A program made the position numbers and the translations under genes. The notes under the pieces are model-generated. The model saw only the letters and a list, made by a program, of their open reading frames with translations. It was not told where the DNA came from and did not search any database. A stretch of DNA of 10,486 nt from Phycisphaerae bacterium. GTDB taxonomy: Bacteria; Planctomycetota; Phycisphaerae; Tepidisphaerales; Tepidisphaeraceae. Location: positions 1-10,486 of the forward strand of contig JACMJD010000550.1 of the NCBI GenBank assembly GCA_014380825.1, in the 5' to 3' direction. How positions within the stretch are numbered: the first letter of the stretch is position 1; the number at the start of each line of letters is the position of its first letter. This document shows, piece by piece, positions 5,475 through 10,486 of the stretch.

Positions 5475-8400
5475 ATGCGTCCCGCCGTGCGCACACTCTT
5501 CGCTCGCGTTGCTGCAATCACACTCGCTGCCGCTCCGTTTGGCTTCGCGGGTGAACCGTTGGCCAGCCCGTCCGGCACGAACCTGACCTGGGTCGGCAAC
5601 TCCGGCGTGAGCAATCATTGGATCCGAAGCTTCAACTGGAGCAACTCCGGGTTCTATCCGCATGGCCCGGGCAGCAGCGCGACGATCAATGACAACGACG
5701 CCAGCATCGATGGGATGAACATCAACGTCGATCACCTCTCGTTCAGCAACGCGATCCTCACCGGCAACGGCACGCTGACGGCCAACCAGTCGATGACGAT
5801 CAACAGCACGGAGTCATCCAACAATTTCCTTCAAATGGCCGCGCTGCGCAACCTCGGCACTGCGAACTTCGCCAGCGGCGGGGTGCTGGCCAGCCAGCAC
5901 ATGCTGATCGACAACGTCGGCACGATGAACGTCACAAAAAACGTGCTGCTTACGTTTTTCTTCGCACCGCCTCCCGTTTTCCAGAACCCGGGTCTGCTTC
6001 AGAAAACGGGCGGCGGTGGCACGGCGAACTTCGACGCGTTCATCCACAACACCGGCACGATCCGCGCTAACGACGGCACGCTACAGCTTGGCACGTTTGA
6101 GCAGGACAGCTTCAGCAACAGCGGCACGTTCATCTCCGATGCCGGTTCGCTGCGCATGAAGAACCTGACGTTCGGCAGCGGCGCGAACTTTCGCGGCACG
6201 GGCACAAACTATCTCGACGAAGGCAACATCATCGGCGCCGGCGTCACGATCGCCAGCGGCGCGCGGCTGCTTGTGGGCGGCGCCGGAAACAACATCGGCG
6301 GAACGCTGACCATCAATTCCGGCGGCACGCTCGAGCTGGGCTTCATGGGGACCGAGGGCAGCATCAACGGTAATGGTCGCATCCAAGGTCCCGGCACGTT
6401 CGCCTGGACGCAAGGCACGATCAAGGGCGCTCTGGGGCCCGGCGGATCTGATCTGACCACAACTGCGCCGATGCACATCACCGGACCGGGCGCAAAGACG
6501 CTCGCCGAAGGACGGTTCACCAACGCCGGCAGCGCTGTGTGGGACGAAGGCAACATCACCACTAACTTCGCGGCAGTCTTCTCGAATTCCGGCACAATGG
6601 ATCTTCGTTCCGATAATTTCCTCGCGCCATTCTTCGCCGGGCCTGCGACGCTTGTGAACACCGGCACGTGGAAGAAGACCGCCGGCGGTGGAAACAGCCA
6701 GATCAACATCGATCTTCAGAACACCGGCACGGTGCTCGCCGGCAGCGGAACGCTGAACATGACCGGCTTCTCCGCCGCCTCCAGCAGCAGCGGCACGTTC
6801 GTCTCCAACGGCAGCGGCGTCGTGCAGCTCCACGGCCAGACGCTGACCACCGGCGCGAACTTTGGCGGAACTGGAACCAGCGAACTAGGTGGCACCAACA
6901 CCGTGGCCGGCGCGGTTGGTGTGAACGCAGGCAGTGCGTTGCGCGTCGTTGGACCGGACAACGCGATCATCGGCACGCTATCGCTCGCATCCGGCGCTGT
7001 GCTGGAACTGACCGCGACGAACACCAGCGGCGAACTTCAGGGCAACGGACGCATCCAAGGCGCCGGGCAATTCAAGTGGACCGCGGGCACGATCACCGGC
7101 GCGATCGGCGCAGGTTCTGATTCGCTCACTGTCACCGCGCCGATGCTCATCACGAGCCCCGGCGGAAAGACGCTCACCGAAGGACGCTTCACGACCGCCG
7201 GCAGCGCCGTGTGGGACGATGGCGACATCACGACTAACTTCACCGCCACCCTCACGAACGCCGGCACGATGGACTTGCGCTCGGACAACAACCTCGCCTT
7301 CTTCTTTGCTGGCCCCGCGATACTGCGCAACACCGGCCTGTGGATGAAAACCGCAAGCGCCGGCACCAGCACGATGTCGATCGATCTTCAGAACACCGGC
7401 ACACTTCTGGCGAGCAGCGGCACGCTGACGTTCAAAGGTCTGTCGGCTGCTTCGACCAGCAGCGGCACGATCGTCTCGAACGGCAGTGGCGTCGTGCGAA
7501 TGGAAGGCCAATCGCTCGCCAGCGGGACGACCTTCCGCGGAACGGGAACGAGCGAGCTTGCCCAGAGCAACAATATTCCGGCGATCGTGAACATTGCGAA
7601 CGGCGCGGCGCTGCGGGTCGCCAGCTTGAACAACACGCTCGCCGGCACGATCGCGATCGCCAGCGGCGGCACGCTGAACCTTGCATCGTTCGGTGAAATC
7701 GAAGGCGCCGGACGCATCGACGGCCCCGGCAATTTCGTCTTGGCCGGAACGCTCAGCGGTCCGACCAGCCGCGACGTATCTGCCCTGACCATCAACGCGC
7801 CGACCAGGATCAGCACTGGCGCAACGTTCGCCGGCGGTCGCATCCTCAACCAGGCTGACATCATTTGGGACGGCGGCGGCATCACCACCAACGTCGGTCC
7901 ACAGATCACAAACGCCGGCACGATCGATCTTCGCAGCGACGATTCGCTGGGCATGTTCTTCGGGCCCGTAGCGCAAATTCTCAACACCGGTCAGTTCAAG
8001 AAGACCGCCGGCACCGGCAACAGCAACATCCAAGCCGCGTTCACCAATACCGGCGAGGTGCGCCTCAACTCCGGCACGGTGAACTTCGCAGACGACTTTG
8101 TGAGTACCGGCACGCTCACCGTTTCGCCCGGCGCGGGCGTGAGCTTCAGCGGCGCCAACACCACAATCGGCGGCGCGCAGCATTGGCCCGCCGGATTTGT
8201 GCTGAGCGCATCTGGCAACAGCACGTTCCTTACGGACGCCGGCGCGAACGGAGCAAATCTCTCCGTCTTCCAAACCGGAACGACCAACTTCGCCGTGACA
8301 CAGCACCTGGCTGGGTTGGCCGTCCTGGGACATGTGACGGTGTCGCCCGGCGGCAATCGCATCCTCTCAACCGGCACGATCAGCTTCGGCGTCTTCCCGA

Positions 8401-9041
8401 AACTTGACCTCACCGACAACGACATGATCGTGGCCTCGACGACCTACGACACCATCACCACGCAGATTCGCAGCGCCCGAAACGGCGGCCTGTGGGACGG
8501 AAACGGCATCACCAGCAGCGCCGCCGCCGCTGCGTTTCCCAAGAACCGGACGCTCGGCACGCTTACCGGCCAGGAGTATCGCAGCGTCAACGGACCCAGC
8601 GCGACGTTCGACGGCGAACCTGTCGCCAACACCGACACCCTCGTGAAATACACTTACTACGGCGACACCGACTTCAACGGCGTGGTCGACTTCGACGATT
8701 ACGCCCGTACCGATGGCGGCTTCAACAACAACCGAACGGGCTGGTTCAACGGCGACTTCGACTACAACGGCATCGTCGACTTTGACGACTACTCGCTGAT
8801 CGATGGCGCATTCAACACGCAGTCCGGAACGCTGCGCCGCGCGATGAGCTATCTGGATGGCACCGATCGCAGCAATCAAGAGATGAATGGCGCAGCGCTG
8901 GGACTCGTGCGGGAGCACTTCGCGCAGTTCGGAAATGCCTACGCGTCCAGCTTCCTGAACTCGATCCCCGAACCGACCAGCGCACTGGCGCTAAGCGGGC
9001 TAGCCGCTTCAGCGGCTAGCAGACGTCGTCGTCGACGCTGA
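5475..9041 (+). CDS. Giant PEP-CTERM surface protein C with ~224-aa tandem repeats and dockerin-like loops
   Basis: An intact 1188-aa secreted protein. The ATG at 5475 is chosen because AAGGAG (5464-5469) lies 5 nt upstream; a TTG at 5460 would place the ribosome binding site inside the gene. Residues 1-25 form a signal peptide with cleavage expected after GFA (25/26). Residues 33-73 form the opening segment (TWVGNSGVSNHWIRSFNWS). Residues 97 to about 902 hold four tandem copies of a long repeat, rich in GTG, NTGT and SGTL turns and probably beta-helical. A linker leads to the segment KLDLTDND (from 976), which also precedes the module in gene A as TLDLTNND. The shared 170-aa module covers 998-1167, with loops at 1063-1080 (GDTDFNGVVDFDDYARTD) and from 1093 (GDFDYNGIVDFDDYS). 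PEP is at 1165-1167, followed by a hydrophobic helix and six terminal arginines. The likely role is an exosortase-sorted surface or matrix protein; ligand unknown. Its stop is one base from that of the convergent sigma-factor gene. Confidence 0.93.
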   Translation: MRPAVRTLFARVAAITLAAAPFGFAGEPLASPSGTNLTWVGNSGVSNHWIRSFNWSNSGFYPHGPGSSATINDNDASIDGMNINVDHLSFSNAILTGNGTLTANQSMTINSTESSNNFLQMAALRNLGTANFASGGVLASQHMLIDNVGTMNVTKNVLLTFFFAPPPVFQNPGLLQKTGGGGTANFDAFIHNTGTIRANDGTLQLGTFEQDSFSNSGTFISDAGSLRMKNLTFGSGANFRGTGTNYLDEGNIIGAGVTIASGARLLVGGAGNNIGGTLTINSGGTLELGFMGTEGSINGNGRIQGPGTFAWTQGTIKGALGPGGSDLTTTAPMHITGPGAKTLAEGRFTNAGSAVWDEGNITTNFAAVFSNSGTMDLRSDNFLAPFFAGPATLVNTGTWKKTAGGGNSQINIDLQNTGTVLAGSGTLNMTGFSAASSSSGTFVSNGSGVVQLHGQTLTTGANFGGTGTSELGGTNTVAGAVGVNAGSALRVVGPDNAIIGTLSLASGAVLELTATNTSGELQGNGRIQGAGQFKWTAGTITGAIGAGSDSLTVTAPMLITSPGGKTLTEGRFTTAGSAVWDDGDITTNFTATLTNAGTMDLRSDNNLAFFFAGPAILRNTGLWMKTASAGTSTMSIDLQNTGTLLASSGTLTFKGLSAASTSSGTIVSNGSGVVRMEGQSLASGTTFRGTGTSELAQSNNIPAIVNIANGAALRVASLNNTLAGTIAIASGGTLNLASFGEIEGAGRIDGPGNFVLAGTLSGPTSRDVSALTINAPTRISTGATFAGGRILNQADIIWDGGGITTNVGPQITNAGTIDLRSDDSLGMFFGPVAQILNTGQFKKTAGTGNSNIQAAFTNTGEVRLNSGTVNFADDFVSTGTLTVSPGAGVSFSGANTTIGGAQHWPAGFVLSASGNSTFLTDAGANGANLSVFQTGTTNFAVTQHLAGLAVLGHVTVSPGGNRILSTGTISFGVFPKLDLTDNDMIVASTTYDTITTQIRSARNGGLWDGNGITSSAAAAAFPKNRTLGTLTGQEYRSVNGPSATFDGEPVANTDTLVKYTYYGDTDFNGVVDFDDYARTDGGFNNNRTGWFNGDFDYNGIVDFDDYSLIDGAFNTQSGTLRRAMSYLDGTDRSNQEMNGAALGLVREHFAQFGNAYASSFLNSIPEPTSALALSGLAASAASRRRRRR
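5763..8180 (+). repeat. Four tandem copies of a ~670-bp coding repeat in gene C
   Basis: Counting from the G-N-G (or G-A-G) codons that open each unit, copies start at 5763 (202 aa, most diverged), 6369 (224 aa), 7041 (221 aa) and 7704 (partial, about 160 aa). A second landmark, the K-T codons after the FF-rich block, falls at 6003, 6675, 7347 and 8001, giving steps of 672, 672 and 654 bp. The best-kept block is AGSAVWDxGxITTNF followed by GTMDLRSDNxLxxFFxGP and a K-T-A motif. Copies 2 and 3 also share exact DNA runs (for example the codons for DLQNTGT near 6712 and 7384), so that duplication is the youngest. Copy 1 keeps only the outline and copy 4 fades after the SGTV block. The end at 8180 is approximate. 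Confidence 0.85.
8466..8975 (+). repeat. Shared C-terminal module, copy C (510 bp)
   Basis: Third copy of the module, from the IRSARNGGLW codons to the last proline of PEP. It is closest in wording to copies A (TYYGDTDFNG, QEYRS/FEYRS) and B (GGFNNNRTGW, GDFDYNGIVDFDDYSLID) in different parts, so it is a mosaic relative to the other two. Confidence 0.85.
8999..9020. repeat. Perfect palindrome at the 3' end of gene C, possible bidirectional terminator hairpin
   Basis: GCTAGCCGCT (8999-9008) and AGCGGCTAGC (9011-9020) are exact inverted repeats around TC. They lie within the last codons of gene C, 22 bp before the facing stop codons of gene C and the minus-strand sigma gene. The place suits a shared transcript end, but there is no T-run on either strand, so termination is only a possibility. 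It also simply encodes LAASAAS of the anchor helix. Confidence 0.5.
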
Positions 9042-9042
9042 T

Positions 9043-10486
9043 CTACTTCCCCTTCGCGACATCGATCACTTCGATCTCCGGCTTCATCGGCTTCGCCGGG
9101 TCGAGCGTGACGTTCTTCGCGACGACGCGCTTGCTGTATGGCCTGACCTTCGCGACGAACGATTTGATCTGATCGGGCGGCAGGCCGAATTCGTAGCGGG
9201 CCGTGCTGAATCCGCCGAGGCGATCGCTGTAGATGTCGTCGCAGCCGTGCTCGTTGCCCTGCGAATCGATCGCGATCACCGTGAACTGCTGATCCTTCAC
9301 TTCGTGCGCGACGTAAACGACCGAGCCGGCGTTGTTGCGCGGGTTCTCGCTCACGTGCGTGAACGCGATGCCGCCGACTTCCGTTTCGTAGCCGCCAGCC
9401 GGGCGCCCAACCTGCGTGTGCTCGGCCGTCACGACCGTCTTCCATTCTCCGTCGGCCACGAGGATGTCGATGTCCACGCTTGTCGCGCCGGGAACGATTG
9501 AGAACGGAATCAGCCAGAACGCGCGTTCGGCATCGGGTGTCAGGACGAAGCTATCGGATATTTTGGCCTTGGGGATTCGCGCCAGTGTTCCAGCGCCAAC
9601 GCCATGACTCGTGACCAGGACGACCGCCTGATGCGTCATCCCTTCGCGCGTGCGCATCTGCTGATTGCTCCACGGCCCGCGCGGGTCTTCGATCTTCTGG
9701 CCGTCGATGCCGAACCATTCATCGTCGCTCGCGCCCCATTTCGCGATGCCGAGAAACTGCACGGTGGTCGCGTCAGAGATCTGCACTTCGAATGATTCAG
9801 GCGCGACGGTCGCCAGCACCGCGCTGGATGCGACGACTGCCGGCGCGATAATGGACGACATCTGGTGAATGGCCGTCGCGGTCACCGCGCTGGTCGCGAC
9901 GACTGCCGCACATGCTGCCGTCGCCAGTTTTACCTTCCACATGAGCATCGTGTGCATCACTTTCTGCGCGATCTGCGCCGATGGATACGCCAGCGCCGCC
10001 AGGTGTGTGACGGTCGCCAGTTTCGTCGTTGAGCTCACGAGCGTCGCGGGCGCGACGAGGTTCGATTCGTGAACCATCGCCGCGATGATCGGCGACGCGC
10101 TGAGCATCGCCACGCCGCGCGATAGGAGATATTCGCGAATGCGATCGACCGATCGCGTGACGCGCTTGCGGGCCGCCTCTTCGCTCGTGCCGAGCATCGC
10201 GCCGATCTCGCGGAATGTCCGCCGCTGGAAGTAGCACAGGATCAGCCCGCTGCGATCGCGCTCGCCCAACTGCGTGATCGCCTCATCCAGCAGCGGCAAA
10301 AGCTGCTCGCGTTCGTCGGCGTCGTCGATGAGGCCGATCGCATTTTCCATCTGAGTTGACTCAAGAGCCGCGGTGCGACGATCGCGCTGTTCGCGGCGCG
10401 TCTGCATCTTGCGCGCGTTCGCGCACGCGTATCGCGTTGTCCGATGCAGCCACACCGCGATGGCCGCATCGCTCGGCAGGCGCGGA
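9043..10486 (-). CDS. ECF RNA polymerase sigma factor with membrane segment and C-terminal extra domain (5' end outside window)
   Basis: A minus-strand frame open to the right edge. A GTG at 10455 could start it, but the ten codons upstream (RLPSDAAIAV before WLHRTTRYACANARK) continue the usual sigma-2/sigma-4 linker, so the true start and the sigma-2 domain lie outside the window. Numbering from GTG 10455, residues 43-113 are a sigma-70 region 4: LDEAITQLGERDRSGLILCY, then FREIGAMLGTSEEAARKRVT as the helix-turn-helix that reads the -35 element. Hydrophobic stretches at about 134-158, 171-196 (VKLATAACAAVVATSAVTAT) and 200-218 follow, so the protein probably spans the membrane at least once. 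Residues about 219-470 form a beta-rich domain ending in IKSFVAKVRPYSKRVVAKNV, a wording seen at the end of many planctomycete envelope proteins and sigma-factor extensions. The sensed signal is unknown. The stop TAG (9043-9045) faces the stop of gene C one base away. Confidence 0.88.
   Translation of the reverse strand, partial: PRLPSDAAIAVWLHRTTRYACANARKMQTRREQRDRRTAALESTQMENAIGLIDDADEREQLLPLLDEAITQLGERDRSGLILCYFQRRTFREIGAMLGTSEEAARKRVTRSVDRIREYLLSRGVAMLSASPIIAAMVHESNLVAPATLVSSTTKLATVTHLAALAYPSAQIAQKVMHTMLMWKVKLATAACAAVVATSAVTATAIHQMSSIIAPAVVASSAVLATVAPESFEVQISDATTVQFLGIAKWGASDDEWFGIDGQKIEDPRGPWSNQQMRTREGMTHQAVVLVTSHGVGAGTLARIPKAKISDSFVLTPDAERAFWLIPFSIVPGATSVDIDILVADGEWKTVVTAEHTQVGRPAGGYETEVGGIAFTHVSENPRNNAGSVVYVAHEVKDQQFTVIAIDSQGNEHGCDDIYSDRLGGFSTARYEFGLPPDQIKSFVAKVRPYSKRVVAKNVTLDPAKPMKPEIEVIDVAKGK

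Noticed and set aside
6978..8333. Long minus-strand open frame (451 codons) opposite gene C
   Set aside because: It is a shadow of the repeat-rich, GC-rich coding strand: composition is low-complexity, no domain is recognisable, and it lies fully inside an intact gene with signal peptide and sorting signal.

Overview
The window looks like chromosomal DNA of a planctomycete, probably class Phycisphaerae (a Humisphaera/Tepidisphaera-like lineage; inference). The grounds are high GC, three adjacent PEP-CTERM surface proteins that carry dockerin-like calcium loops just before the sorting signal, and an ECF sigma factor fused to a membrane segment and a long extra domain. Both architectures are typical of planctomycetes. 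No tRNA, rRNA, CRISPR array, insertion sequence or phage gene was seen.

Layout, left to right. Positions 1-311 are a leader without a supported gene. An HU-family DNA-binding protein (312-611) follows, closed by a textbook intrinsic terminator with a UUCG loop (648-685). Next is a DUF2383-type four-helix-bundle protein (877-1386) with a perfect 12-bp hairpin behind it (1418-1447). From 1506 to 9041 lie three tandem paralogous genes for secreted PEP-CTERM proteins. Gene A (1506-3568) is split by a frameshift near 2835-2840. Gene B (3658-5355) is intact, 565 aa. Gene C (5475-9041) is intact, 1188 aa. A minus-strand gene at the right end (9043 to beyond 10486) converges on C with one base between the stop codons. 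It encodes the sigma-4 part of an ECF sigma factor joined to a membrane-spanning region and a C-terminal, presumably extracytoplasmic, domain. Its sigma-2 region lies outside the window.

A, B and C share one plan: signal peptide, a W-rich opening segment, a variable-length Gly/Asn/Thr-rich beta-solenoid-like body, then a C-terminal module of exactly 170 codons (510 bp in all three, no indels). That module holds two EF-hand-like loops 30 residues apart and ends at the PEP motif, followed by a hydrophobic helix and an arginine cluster. The bodies differ completely in length. In C much of the body is four tandem copies of a repeat of about 224 aa. The cluster therefore looks like a family of surface proteins with interchangeable bodies on a constant anchoring cassette, to be processed by an exosortase encoded elsewhere. 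The sigma-factor gene may sense the envelope, but its link to the surface proteins is only positional.
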